NCBI RefSeq assembly: GCF_946480185.1
Contig: NZ_CAMLIG010000001.1
Location: 62,001 to 126,000 of the forward strand
DNA length: 64,000 nt
Reading direction: 5' to 3'
DNA from: an uncultured Pedobacter sp.
GTDB lineage: Bacteria > Bacteroidota > Bacteroidia > Sphingobacteriales > Sphingobacteriaceae
In this document: positions 44,226 to 53,801 of the stretch, one piece after another
How positions within the stretch are numbered: position 1 is the first letter of the stretch
Layout of the letters: every line of letters begins with the position of its first letter
Notes under the pieces: model-generated
The model's database searches: none
Seen by the model: the letters and a program-made list of their open reading frames with translations, nothing else
Told to the model about the DNA's origin: nothing
Program-made: the position numbers and the translations under genes

Positions 44226-44856
44226 TTTGTTTTTGGTATTGATTTGTTTTTTGTTCGCTTGCGCCGATAAAAAAGAAAACACACCACTACCTTATTATAA
44301 TTCGGCAGACTTCACTCCTATTTTTATTTCGGATAGCAACACTGTTAAACATCAAATTACCCATAAAATTGCTGATTTTTCTTTTACCGACCAAAACGGA
44401 AAAACAATTTCGCAACATACTGTAGAAGGTAAAATACATATCGCAAATTTTATATTTACAAGCTGCGCCAGCATTTGCCCGGTAATGACTAAAAACCTAA
44501 AAGTGTTAAGCCGGGAATTTAAAAAGGATAAAGATTTGGAGATCCTTTCTTACAGTGTTACACCTTGGATTGACGATGTAAAACGTTTAAAAGCTTACAC
44601 ACAGAAAAACAATATAGAAAATACAAACTGGCATTTTTTAACCGGAAACAAAAGTGCCATTTACACACTTGCCAGAACATCATACTTTGCAGAGGAAGAT
44701 TTGGGTTTTACAAAAGACAGTAGCGACTTTCTACATACCGAACATATTTTGTTAGTTGATAAAAACAAACGTATTAGAGGAATTTACAACGGAACTTTAC
44801 AGTTGGAGGTTGAACAGCTGATGAAAGACATCAGAATTTTAAAAGAAGAAAACTAA
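44197..44856 (+). CDS. SCO1/SenC-type copper chaperone-like lipoprotein
   Basis: A 219-residue lipoprotein (lipobox LFACAD, Cys22) with a thioredoxin-like fold. The copper-binding pair is C90 and C94 in TSCASICPVM, and the third ligand is probably H183 or H180 in FLHTEHILLVD. SCO proteins deliver Cu to the CuA site of cytochrome oxidase or control thiol redox. It ends the ECF-led operon, giving the unit a likely copper theme. It overlaps the convergent transporter gene by four bases. Confidence 0.9.
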   Translation: MHQTAFLKNSLFLVLICFLFACADKKENTPLPYYNSADFTPIFISDSNTVKHQITHKIADFSFTDQNGKTISQHTVEGKIHIANFIFTSCASICPVMTKNLKVLSREFKKDKDLEILSYSVTPWIDDVKRLKAYTQKNNIENTNWHFLTGNKSAIYTLARTSYFAEEDLGFTKDSSDFLHTEHILLVDKNKRIRGIYNGTLQLEVEQLMKDIRILKEEN

Positions 44857-45623
44857 TCTTTTTCAGCATCTGCCATTAATTTATGGGCTAAATCTTTCCC
44901 TAAATACCAATCAATAATCGCATGAACAATATAAAGTAAAGGCGTCATCAACAAGGCAACCACAAATTTATAGGTGTAATTTACCAAACCAATTGCGGCA
45001 ACCATTTTCCACCCCCAGTGGTACTGTGGGTTAAGGTAAAAAGCAATAAAAATAACCACAAAGCTATCAATCAGTTGCGAAACTAGAGTTGAACCCGTTG
45101 CTCTTAACCACAATTTACTTTCGCCTGTAACCTTTTTAATGTTGTGAAAAATTTTAACATCAGCCACCTGACCAATCAAAAATGCTGTTATAGAACCAAC
45201 AATAATCCACATTCCTTGACCAAAAACTCCGGCGAAAGCATTGTTCATATTTGTATTTGAGCCATTAATGGTTTGGTTAATCCAAAAATCAGAAGGCACT
45301 AACTTAATAGAAAACCCAACCACAACAAATGCAAACGCAATTAAAATAGCTGCCAAGTAAGAAAGGAACTTCACCCCTTTTGTCCCATAATATTCGTTGA
45401 TGATATCTGTCATGATAAAAACAATTGGCCAGGTGACCACACCCGCAGACATGTTAAAAGAAAGTCCTTTAACTCCAAACAAGTTGAGGTTGAATTTGGC
45501 AAAACCTAATGATTCTTCGACCGAAAAAATTTTTACACCAATAAATTCTGCTAAAATTGCATTTGCAATTAAAAAACAGCCTAAAACCACAAAAAGTTTG
45601 CTTTCTTTTGTTTGATGATTCAT
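44853..45623 (-). CDS. Queuosine precursor transporter (YhhQ/VUT family)
   Basis: A 256-residue membrane protein with about six helices. AGVVTWPIVFIMTDIINEYYG (61-81 region) is the marker of the YhhQ/DUF165 family, which imports preQ0/preQ1 for tRNA queuosine synthesis. Other conserved sites are LWLRATGSTLVSQLIDSFV. No queuosine synthesis gene is next to it. Convergent with the SCO gene; upstream lies the divergent aminotransferase gene. Confidence 0.88.
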   Translation of the reverse strand: MNHQTKESKLFVVLGCFLIANAILAEFIGVKIFSVEESLGFAKFNLNLFGVKGLSFNMSAGVVTWPIVFIMTDIINEYYGTKGVKFLSYLAAILIAFAFVVVGFSIKLVPSDFWINQTINGSNTNMNNAFAGVFGQGMWIIVGSITAFLIGQVADVKIFHNIKKVTGESKLWLRATGSTLVSQLIDSFVVIFIAFYLNPQYHWGWKMVAAIGLVNYTYKFVVALLMTPLLYIVHAIIDWYLGKDLAHKLMADAEKD

Positions 45624-45712
45624 AATTCTAAATTATCAGAATAATTTTTAATATTTAACATTATTAAACTTTTATAGTTTTTGTATTTATATTTTAATAC
45701 TACCATTATATC

Positions 45713-46858
45713 GTGATTAATTTTTCCTCTAAATTACCCTTTACACAAAATTCCATTTTTTCTAAAATGACTGCTTTAGCCAACGAGAACCAAGCAGTTA
45801 ATTTATCTCAGGGTTTTCCTGATTATGATATTGACCCTGCATTAATTAAACTGGTTAACCAGGAAATGAAAAAAGGCAATAATCAGTATGCACCCATGCA
45901 GGGTGTTTTAGGTTTGAGAGAAAGTATATCCAAAAAAACAGAAGCCTTACATCATTCGTACTACTCGCCAGAAACGGAAATAACCATTACCGCCGGCGGA
46001 ACGCAAGCTATTTATACGGCTATTGCAACTATCATTAAACCCAACGACGAAGCCATAATTTTTGAACCCGCTTATGACTGTTATGCTCCAACAGTGAAAG
46101 CTTTTGGCGGTTTAGTAAAATCTTACGAAATGGCTCCGCCATTTTATGATATTGATTGGGATATGGTGAAACGTTTGATCACCGCAAATACAAGACTCAT
46201 CATTTTTAACTCGCCACAAAATCCTTGTGGACGTATTTTAAAAGAAGAAGACATCAAGCAACTAAAAATCATTACACAAAACACAGACATTTTAATCATT
46301 AGTGATGAAGTTTATGAGCATATTATTTTTGATGGACAACAGCATTTAAGCCTGTGTAGCTATCCCGAACTTAAAGAACGTACTTTTATTACTGCAAGTT
46401 TTGGCAAACTATTTCATTGTACCGGCTGGAAAGTTGGTTATTGCTTAGCGCCGGAAATGCTGATGAAAGAATTCAGGAAAATACACCAGTTTTTGGTTTT
46501 CAGCGTAAATACGCCCATACAATATGCGTTTGATTCGTACTTAAACACCAACCAATCCTATTTAGAGCTTGCAAATTTCTTTCAGAAAAAACGAGATCTG
46601 TTTAGGGCGATGTTGAGACCTTCGAAATTTACATTATTAAGATGCGAAGGTTCCTATTTCCAAAACGTGAGCTACGAAAATATATCAGATGAAAAAGACG
46701 TTGATATAGCAGTGCGTATAACAAAGGATTTTAAAGTAGCTTGCATTCCAAATTCAAGTTTTTACGCAAAAAATACAGATTTTAAAACATTGAGATTTTG
46801 CTTCGCCAAAAAAGATGAAACCTTAGAAAAAGCCGCGGAATTTTTAAATAAAATTTAA
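45713..46858 (+). CDS. Class I aminotransferase, methionine/glutamine-transaminase-K-like
   Basis: A 381-residue PLP enzyme of the kynurenine aminotransferase/YbdL group. The PLP lysine lies in SFGKLFHCTGWKVGY; NSPQNPCGR and the DEVYEHIIFDG segment are also conserved. GTG at 45713 is chosen over the later ATG because homologues begin with about 15 residues before SKMTALANE-like segments. The omega-amidase gene follows, which fits a transaminase/omega-amidase pathway that clears 2-oxo-4-methylthiobutyrate with glutamine as donor. Confidence 0.88.
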   Translation: MINFSSKLPFTQNSIFSKMTALANENQAVNLSQGFPDYDIDPALIKLVNQEMKKGNNQYAPMQGVLGLRESISKKTEALHHSYYSPETEITITAGGTQAIYTAIATIIKPNDEAIIFEPAYDCYAPTVKAFGGLVKSYEMAPPFYDIDWDMVKRLITANTRLIIFNSPQNPCGRILKEEDIKQLKIITQNTDILIISDEVYEHIIFDGQQHLSLCSYPELKERTFITASFGKLFHCTGWKVGYCLAPEMLMKEFRKIHQFLVFSVNTPIQYAFDSYLNTNQSYLELANFFQKKRDLFRAMLRPSKFTLLRCEGSYFQNVSYENISDEKDVDIAVRITKDFKVACIPNSSFYAKNTDFKTLRFCFAKKDETLEKAAEFLNKI

Positions 46859-46893
46859 TTTATTAATTTACAGCTACTTATAACACCACAAAC

Positions 46894-47670
46894 ATGAACG
46901 CTTTAAAAATAACAATTTTACAAGCCTATTTATTTTGGGAGAATATTGATAAAAACCTACAAAATTTGGGTTTAAAACTGTCTGCAATTCGGGAGAAAAC
47001 AGACCTTATCATCCTGCCCGAAATGTTCACCACCGGCTTTACCATGAATGCCGAAGCATTGGCCGAGGAAATGGACGGAAAAAGCATGAAATGGATGCAT
47101 GAAAAGGCAAACCGTTACGATGCTGTGGTTACAGGAACGCTCATTATTAAAGAAAATGGGAATTTTTACAACCGCTTAATTTGGATGAACCCTGATGGAA
47201 CTTACCAGTATTACGATAAAAAGCATCTTTTTGGCATGGCCAACGAAAACGAGGTTTACACCGCCGGAAACAAAAAACTGATGGTGGATTTTAAGGGCTG
47301 GAAAATTATGCCCGTTATTTGTTATGATCTGCGTTTCCCTGTTTGGCTAAGAAACCACGGCGAACTTTATGATTTATTGCTAGTGGTGGCCAGCTGGCCC
47401 GAAAAAAGAGCGCAACATTGGAACACTTTAATCCCGGCAAGGGCAATTGAAAACCAAAGTTATATTATTGCTTTAAACCGTGTTGGACACGATGGCAATG
47501 AAATTTATTACTGTGGCGATACCACCTGCTTAGACCCGAACGGAAAAGTTGTGTACTATAAACGCGATGAAGAAGATTTATACACTTTTACAATTTATAA
47601 AAACGAAGTGCAAAAAACACGTGATTTAATGCCGTTTTTAAAAGATTCGGATGATTTCAAGCTCATTTAA
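46894..47670 (+). CDS. Nitrilase-family omega-amidase (YafV-like)
   Basis: A 258-residue carbon-nitrogen hydrolase with a complete Glu-Lys-Cys triad: E in ILPEMFTTGF, K in YDKKHLFGM and C in VICYDLRFP. The DLRFPVWLRN context is typical of YafV/Nit2 omega-amidases, which hydrolyse 2-oxoglutaramate to 2-oxoglutarate. Its placement 35 bases after a glutamine-transaminase-K-like enzyme supports this substrate. No signal peptide; cytoplasmic. Confidence 0.88.
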   Translation: MNALKITILQAYLFWENIDKNLQNLGLKLSAIREKTDLIILPEMFTTGFTMNAEALAEEMDGKSMKWMHEKANRYDAVVTGTLIIKENGNFYNRLIWMNPDGTYQYYDKKHLFGMANENEVYTAGNKKLMVDFKGWKIMPVICYDLRFPVWLRNHGELYDLLLVVASWPEKRAQHWNTLIPARAIENQSYIIALNRVGHDGNEIYYCGDTTCLDPNGKVVYYKRDEEDLYTFTIYKNEVQKTRDLMPFLKDSDDFKLI

Positions 47671-47774
47671 ATCTTACTAAAAACCCCTAACCGGAATTTA
47701 AAAAAATCAAATTGTTAAATAGTGTTAAATCCGTAATAAACCGCTATTTATCGCTTTATCTAAAAAACAAAATT

Positions 47775-47782
47775 TATATTTG
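47775..47782 (+). promoter_or_regulatory. Bacteroidota -7-like box before the PBP1A gene
   Basis: TATATTTG matches TAnnTTTG, 65 bases before the ATG at 47848. Confidence 0.45.
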
Positions 47783-47847
47783 TTGTAACCTTTTTACCCC
47801 GTTTTTTCTTTGGGTTTTTAAGATTAAACGGCCACTAATATTCTTAT

Positions 47848-50319
47848 ATGTTCAGAGAAATACGCAGTAAATCCATCAGATACCCGCTTATATTCATTTA
47901 TTTTGTCATTCTGTTTTTGTGCGCTTTAGAAGTAAATTTTTTAGGCTTATTTGGCTTCTCGCCCGCTAAAAAAGACATCAAATTCCCATCGTTAAACGTA
48001 TCGTCAGAAGTTTACACCGCAGACAGTGTTTTAATAGGTAAATATTATACCGAAAACAGAACGCCCGTTACCTACAAAGAAATCAACAAAGACCTTATCA
48101 ACGCATTGGTAGCTACCGAAGATGTTAGGTTTTTTAAGCATAACGGCGTAGATTTTTACTCCCTATTTTCGGGGATAGTTTCAACCGCAACCGGAGATAA
48201 AAGAGGCGGAAGTACCATTACCCAACAACTGGCGAAAAACTTATACCGAACAAGACTCAATAAATCACAGGGTTTTATCAGTAAAATACCGATAATACGT
48301 ACGCTGGTTTCAAAAATAAAAGAATGGCTTACGGCTTATAAATTGGAATCAAATTATTCCAAAGAAGATATTATTACCATGTATCTTAATACGGTGCCAT
48401 TCGGGAATAATTCTTACGGCATAAACACTGCATCAAAACATTATTTCAACAAATCAGTCAGCGAGATTAATCTACAAGAATGTGCTACTTTAGTGGGGAT
48501 GTTAAAGGCAACATCCACTTACAACCCCATCAAAAATCCGGAAAGTTCCAAAAAACGCAGAAACGTGGTGCTATCGCAAATGCAGAAATACAATTTCATT
48601 ACTGCGGCACAGTACAAAGAAGCTACTGCTACTCCTATTATACTTGATCTAGGAAAAGATACCGGTAAAAACGAAGGCGACTCTTACCTTAGATCGGCTG
48701 TGGCAAAGTGGTTAGATAAATGGTGCGAAGAAAACGATTATAACCTTTATGAAGACGGTCTGAAAATCTACACCACTATTGACTCCAAGCTACAGAAATA
48801 TGCCGAGGAAGCTGTTCATGAACAAATGAAAACTTTGCAGAAAAGGTTTTATAACGTTTGGGGAGATCAAGATCCTTGGCGTGATTCTAACGGAATAGTG
48901 ATAGCAGACTTTGTGCAAAAGCAGCTAGAACGATTACCTTGGTACAAAGGGGTTGTTCATACCTACGAAGGGCATCCAGATTCTTTAGAAGCATTTTTAA
49001 ACAAGAAAAAGAAAATGACTGTTTTTTCTTGGGATGGCGATAAAGAAGTTGATTTTTCTACCATTGATTCTATAAAATATTATGCTAAAATTTTAAATAC
49101 CGGCATGATGACTTTAGATCCTTTCAGCGGGAAAATTAAAGTTTGGGTGGGCGGAATTGACCACTCCTATTTTAAATACGATCACGTAAACCAATCAAAA
49201 AGACAAGCGGGCTCTACCTTTAAACCTTTTGCGTATTTGGCCGCTATTGAAAGTGGAATAGATCCTTGTGATAAATTTACCGACAAACCGGTAAGTATTA
49301 AATATATGGACGGCGGAAAAGAAGAAGTTTGGGAACCTAAAAACGCCGATTGGAATTTCAGCTACCGCGAAATGTCCTTACGTTGGGCAATGGCAAAATC
49401 TGTAAACTCCATCACGGCACAAATTACCGAAAAAGTAGGTTGGGATAAAGTAGTAGAATATGCTCATAAATGCGGTATCGAAAGTAAGTTGAAATCCGTA
49501 CCGTCAGTAAGTTTAGGCCCTAATGATGTTTCTGTTTATGAAATGGTTCGGGCTTACGGTACGTTCTTAAACCAAGGAAAAAAAGTAGATCCAATTTTGG
49601 TAGAAAGAATTACCGACCAAGATGGTCATGTTATTGAAGATTTTAAAGCCAAACAAACCGAGGTTTTAACCAAAGAAATTGCTTGGTTAATGCTTTATAT
49701 GTTTAGAGGTGGAATGGAAGAACCGGGCGGTACGTCACAAGCATTATGGGAATGGGATTTATGGAAACACAATAACCAAATTGGTGGTAAAACCGGAACC
49801 TCATCTGACTATGTTGACGGTTGGTATATGGGTATCACTAAAGATTTGGTAACCGGGGTTTGGGTAGGTGCGGATGACCGGAGCGTACATTTCAAAACTT
49901 CGGAAACTGGAGAAGGTGCAAGAACTGCCTTACCAATTTTTGCCAAGTTTATGGAGAAAGTTTACAAAGACCCAAGTACCGGTATTACCGAGGGGCCTTT
50001 TCCAAAACCCGAAGTAGAAATAACTCGTAAATACAATTGTGTATCGCCACGCATTGTGGTTGATACCACTGTTTCTGACAGTACAATGGTTGACTCACTT
50101 AATTCAAATCATGACCAGTTGGATGAAGTACCAGCCGAACAAACGGAGGTAAAACCATCAACAGAAACAGATAAAAGTACAGATCCGAAAAAGGATAAAA
50201 AAGTAGTAATTGACGCTCCAAAAGACAATAAAATAAAACCGGCAGAAAACAACGATCTTTCTAAACGGGAGCAAAGAAAATTAGACAGGCAAAAGGAGCG
50301 GGACAAAAACAAAAACTGA
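47848..50319 (+). CDS. Class A penicillin-binding protein (PBP1A type)
   Basis: An 823-residue bifunctional peptidoglycan synthase. One membrane helix at about 12-34, a GT51 glycosyltransferase with E91 (ATEDVRFF) and RGGSTITQQLAKNLY (119-133), and a transpeptidase with S456-x-x-K459 (AGSTFKP) and the IGGKTGTS triad. The C-terminal tail (about 755-823) is Lys/Asp/Glu-rich, low complexity and probably disordered. It polymerises and cross-links glycan strands. Single gene. Confidence 0.93.
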   Translation: MFREIRSKSIRYPLIFIYFVILFLCALEVNFLGLFGFSPAKKDIKFPSLNVSSEVYTADSVLIGKYYTENRTPVTYKEINKDLINALVATEDVRFFKHNGVDFYSLFSGIVSTATGDKRGGSTITQQLAKNLYRTRLNKSQGFISKIPIIRTLVSKIKEWLTAYKLESNYSKEDIITMYLNTVPFGNNSYGINTASKHYFNKSVSEINLQECATLVGMLKATSTYNPIKNPESSKKRRNVVLSQMQKYNFITAAQYKEATATPIILDLGKDTGKNEGDSYLRSAVAKWLDKWCEENDYNLYEDGLKIYTTIDSKLQKYAEEAVHEQMKTLQKRFYNVWGDQDPWRDSNGIVIADFVQKQLERLPWYKGVVHTYEGHPDSLEAFLNKKKKMTVFSWDGDKEVDFSTIDSIKYYAKILNTGMMTLDPFSGKIKVWVGGIDHSYFKYDHVNQSKRQAGSTFKPFAYLAAIESGIDPCDKFTDKPVSIKYMDGGKEEVWEPKNADWNFSYREMSLRWAMAKSVNSITAQITEKVGWDKVVEYAHKCGIESKLKSVPSVSLGPNDVSVYEMVRAYGTFLNQGKKVDPILVERITDQDGHVIEDFKAKQTEVLTKEIAWLMLYMFRGGMEEPGGTSQALWEWDLWKHNNQIGGKTGTSSDYVDGWYMGITKDLVTGVWVGADDRSVHFKTSETGEGARTALPIFAKFMEKVYKDPSTGITEGPFPKPEVEITRKYNCVSPRIVVDTTVSDSTMVDSLNSNHDQLDEVPAEQTEVKPSTETDKSTDPKKDKKVVIDAPKDNKIKPAENNDLSKREQRKLDRQKERDKNKN

Positions 50320-50352
50320 TTTTGATTTATTCCATGATTAGGTTAAAGAACG

Positions 50353-50449
50353 CGTCATGTCGAACGATAGAGAGACATGCCACAAATAGATGTGAAATAT
50401 TAATATGCGCACCATGCTTGTGAGATGCCTCTTACCTCGCGACATGACG
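50353..50449. repeat. CGTCATG-type palindromic repeat, copy C
   Basis: Starts CGTCATGTCGAACGATAG and ends CTCGCGACATGACG. The arms are complementary over about 20 positions with mismatches. Most diverged of the three copies in the window. Confidence 0.65.
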
Positions 50450-50551
50450 AGATTAATAACATTACCCTATGTGGCAAAAAAAATGTTATGCATTAAAGAT
50501 TTTTATATGAAACAAAAACCATTATAAGGCATTTCTGAATCTGATATAACT

Positions 50552-53500
50552 ATGAAATTATATTTAAAAAAAACTTATAAAACCGCACTTTCAGTAGGTG
50601 TTATAGTGCTAATGGTCATCGCTTTTTCAAACTCGGCAAAAGCACAGTATTTTGGTCAAAATAAGGTACGGTACAAAAACCTAAAGTTTAAGGTGTATAA
50701 AACTCCTCACTTTAATTTGTATTATTATACCAAAAACGATAGCCTAATTAAAGCTTTCGCCAAAGAAAGTGAAGCTTGGTATTCCATTCACCAGCAGATT
50801 TTTAAAGACACTTTTAAAACGCCAAATCCTATTATCTTATACGGCAATTCACCAGAATTCCAACAAACTACCGCAATTGACGGAGAAATTGGTGTGGGAA
50901 CAGGCGGTGTTACAGAAGGCTTAAAAAACCGTGTAGTATTGCCTTTGCAAGAAATCAACTCCCAAACCAGGCATGTATTAGGCCACGAGTTGGTTCACGC
51001 TTTCCAATACCATTCTTTAATTGAGGGCGATTCTACCCAGTTAGAAAACATCGGAAACTTACCCTTGTGGATGATTGAAGGTATGGCAGAATATCTTTCT
51101 TTAGGAAAAGTGGATGCCAATACAGCCATGTGGATGCGAGATGCGGTTTTAAATAAAGATATTCCAACTTTAAAGGACTTAACCACCAACAGCAAGTATT
51201 TCCCTTATCGTTATGGACAGGCTTTTTGGGCTTTTATTGGTTCAACTTATGGAGACAGTACCATATTCCCGTTTTTTAAGGCTACCGCAAAGTACGGCTA
51301 TGAAATGGCTATCCGTAGAACTTTTGGCTATGATGACAAAACGCTATCTACTTTATGGAAAAGTTCATTGGAGAACATGTACAAACCTTATTTAAAAGAT
51401 GTTACCCAAAATCCAATTGGTGTTAGCGTAGCAGATACAACTACAGGTGGCGAAATGAACGTTGCACCGGCAATCAGTCCCGACGGAAAATATTTAGCCT
51501 ATTTATCTGAAAGAGATTTGTTCTCTATAGACCTTTATTTAGCCGATGCCAAAACAGGGAAAGTGATCCGAAAGCTCACCTCTAAAATCACCAATAGCCA
51601 TATAGACGAGTTTAACTTTATAGAATCGGCCGGAGCATGGTCGCCTGATAGCAAGCAGTTTGCTTTTAGTGTGTTTGGGCAGGGACGTAACAATTTGGTA
51701 ATTGTAGATATCAGCAATGGCAAAACCCTTTTAGATAAAGGAATGGATAATGTAGAACAGTTCGGCAATTTAACTTGGTCGCCAGATGGAGTAAACATTG
51801 CCTTTTCGGGATTGCAGAACGGCCAAAGTGATTTGTTTAGCTATAACCTTCAAACCAAAAAAGTTACACAGCTCACCAACGACAGGTTTACAGATTATCA
51901 ACCTTCGTTTTCTAATGATGGTAAAAAAATCATTTTTTCTACCGACAGAATGGTTGCTAAAAATGAGGATATCAAATCAACCATTCCTATGGGCATGGCA
52001 ATTTTAGATTTAGAAACTAAAAAAATCACCAATATTAACGTGTTCCCAGGCGCAAACAATTTTAATGCGCTTTTTGCAGATAATGACACCAATATTTACT
52101 TTTTATCAAACCGCGATGGTTTCAGAAACCTTTATCGTTACCATATTGCAAGTGCAAAAACAGAGCAACTGACAGATTATTTTACAGGCATTAGCGGTAT
52201 TACAGAAAACTCCCCTGCTTTAAGTATTTCTGATCATGATGATATTGTTTACTCTTATTACCGCTCACAACGCTATACTTTATACAATGCAAAAAGTAGC
52301 CAGTTTACCCCTAAACTTGTAGATAACAACAGTGTTGATTTAACCGCCGCAACTTTGCCTCCGCCAAATTCGGTTGGTGTAAACATCATCAATAAAAACT
52401 TAGCTAATTTCTACGCCTATAATGATTTGCCACTTGATTCGATAAAAAGTATCCCGTTTAAGCCACAGTTTAAGCTGGATTATATTGCCAACAATGGCGC
52501 AGGGGTTTCTACCAGCAGATTTGGAACAGGTTTATCTGGTGGCGTACAAGCTATTTTTAGCGATATTTTAAGCAGGAACCAAATATTTGCAGCGGCCAAT
52601 GTAAACGGAGAAATTTATGATGCAGGCGCACAAATTGCTTATGTAAACCAGCAAAGTAGATGGAACTGGGGAGGTGCCGTTTCCCATATCCCTTACCAGT
52701 TTGGAAGCTATGGAGCTAAATTTGAGAATATCCCTCTTTCTAACGGAACAACAAGCCCCACATACATTGAATACACAGATTTAATTAGGGTATTTGAAGA
52801 ATCTGCGCAGGGTTTTACCTCATACCCTTTCAATAAAATCACTAGGGCAGAATTTGGAATAGGAGCCTCAAGGTATTCATATAGAGTAGATCGGTACAGC
52901 AATTATTATGATGCAACCTTAGATAGTACCGGAAATATAAGATCTATCAGTTATTACCCTTATTATAGCGATAGAAAAAAGATATCTACTGATGAATATA
53001 ACAATAGCAGCGGCAACAGTATTTATGGAAGTTACAACCTAAAACCTTACACTATTTTTCAATTAAATGCCGCATTGGTTGGCGACAATTCTTTCTCTGG
53101 AGTAGCTTCGCCACTAAGTGGTTACCGATATAGAATTGGAATTGAACAATATTTTGGAACTTTTACCTATACAGCACCTACGGTAGATTTAAGAAAATAT
53201 ATAAGAACCAAACCCGTAACTTTTGCGGGAAGACTGTACGGATATGGACGTTTAGGCGACAACAACAACCAGCTTTATCCAATATTTATCGGTTATCCAT
53301 ATTTGATTAGAGGCTATGAGGCCAATAGTTTTTACAGTAATTCTGGCGGTCAAAATGCTTCCAAAAATGGTTTTAGTCTCGATCAGTTAATAGGTAACCG
53401 CATTGCAGTAGCAAATTTTGAAGTTCGCCTACCTTTTACCGGTCCTAAAAAATTATCGGTAATTGAATCTAAATTTTTATTCTCTGAACTCAACCTGTTT

Positions 53501-53755
53501 TTTGATGCCGGTTTAGCTTGGGATAAGGGCCAAACTATAGATTTTAATAGGCTAGCTCCACCGCAAATAGGTGTAGACAGTAAAAAAACTCCTATTTATG
53601 ATACCAATGTAAAAGTACCGGTTTATAGTACGGGTATTTCTGCAAGGGTAAACGTTTTCGGTTATTTTGTGTTAGAACCTTATTTGGCTTTCCCTTTTAA
53701 CCGTAAAGATGTGAGCAAGCCTGTATTTGGCTTAGCGTTTTCTCCAGGCTGGTAA
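50552..53755 (+). CDS. Gluzincin-like peptidase with TolB-type propeller and C-terminal barrel
   Basis: A 1067-residue exported protein (signal 1-31, ending AKAQ). Residues about 45-290 look like a zinc peptidase: HELVH at 145-149, with E176 in WMIEGMAEY as third ligand. Residues about 290-590 contain TolB/WD40-like beta-propeller blades (APAISPDGKYLAYLSE, GAWSPDSKQFAF, LTWSPDGVNIAFSG, PSFSNDGKKIIFSTD). From about 640 to the end are beta strands finishing in a barrel-like end, similar to surface-antigen/Omp85-type domains (IGYPYLIRGYEANSF, FDAGLAWD). It is probably anchored in the outer membrane. Substrate unknown. Confidence 0.8.
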   Translation: MKLYLKKTYKTALSVGVIVLMVIAFSNSAKAQYFGQNKVRYKNLKFKVYKTPHFNLYYYTKNDSLIKAFAKESEAWYSIHQQIFKDTFKTPNPIILYGNSPEFQQTTAIDGEIGVGTGGVTEGLKNRVVLPLQEINSQTRHVLGHELVHAFQYHSLIEGDSTQLENIGNLPLWMIEGMAEYLSLGKVDANTAMWMRDAVLNKDIPTLKDLTTNSKYFPYRYGQAFWAFIGSTYGDSTIFPFFKATAKYGYEMAIRRTFGYDDKTLSTLWKSSLENMYKPYLKDVTQNPIGVSVADTTTGGEMNVAPAISPDGKYLAYLSERDLFSIDLYLADAKTGKVIRKLTSKITNSHIDEFNFIESAGAWSPDSKQFAFSVFGQGRNNLVIVDISNGKTLLDKGMDNVEQFGNLTWSPDGVNIAFSGLQNGQSDLFSYNLQTKKVTQLTNDRFTDYQPSFSNDGKKIIFSTDRMVAKNEDIKSTIPMGMAILDLETKKITNINVFPGANNFNALFADNDTNIYFLSNRDGFRNLYRYHIASAKTEQLTDYFTGISGITENSPALSISDHDDIVYSYYRSQRYTLYNAKSSQFTPKLVDNNSVDLTAATLPPPNSVGVNIINKNLANFYAYNDLPLDSIKSIPFKPQFKLDYIANNGAGVSTSRFGTGLSGGVQAIFSDILSRNQIFAAANVNGEIYDAGAQIAYVNQQSRWNWGGAVSHIPYQFGSYGAKFENIPLSNGTTSPTYIEYTDLIRVFEESAQGFTSYPFNKITRAEFGIGASRYSYRVDRYSNYYDATLDSTGNIRSISYYPYYSDRKKISTDEYNNSSGNSIYGSYNLKPYTIFQLNAALVGDNSFSGVASPLSGYRYRIGIEQYFGTFTYTAPTVDLRKYIRTKPVTFAGRLYGYGRLGDNNNQLYPIFIGYPYLIRGYEANSFYSNSGGQNASKNGFSLDQLIGNRIAVANFEVRLPFTGPKKLSVIESKFLFSELNLFFDAGLAWDKGQTIDFNRLAPPQIGVDSKKTPIYDTNVKVPVYSTGISARVNVFGYFVLEPYLAFPFNRKDVSKPVFGLAFSPGW

Positions 53756-53801
53756 ATCCAAATTAAAGTAGAAATCGTAAATATTTTAAAAAAACAACGT
53801 T

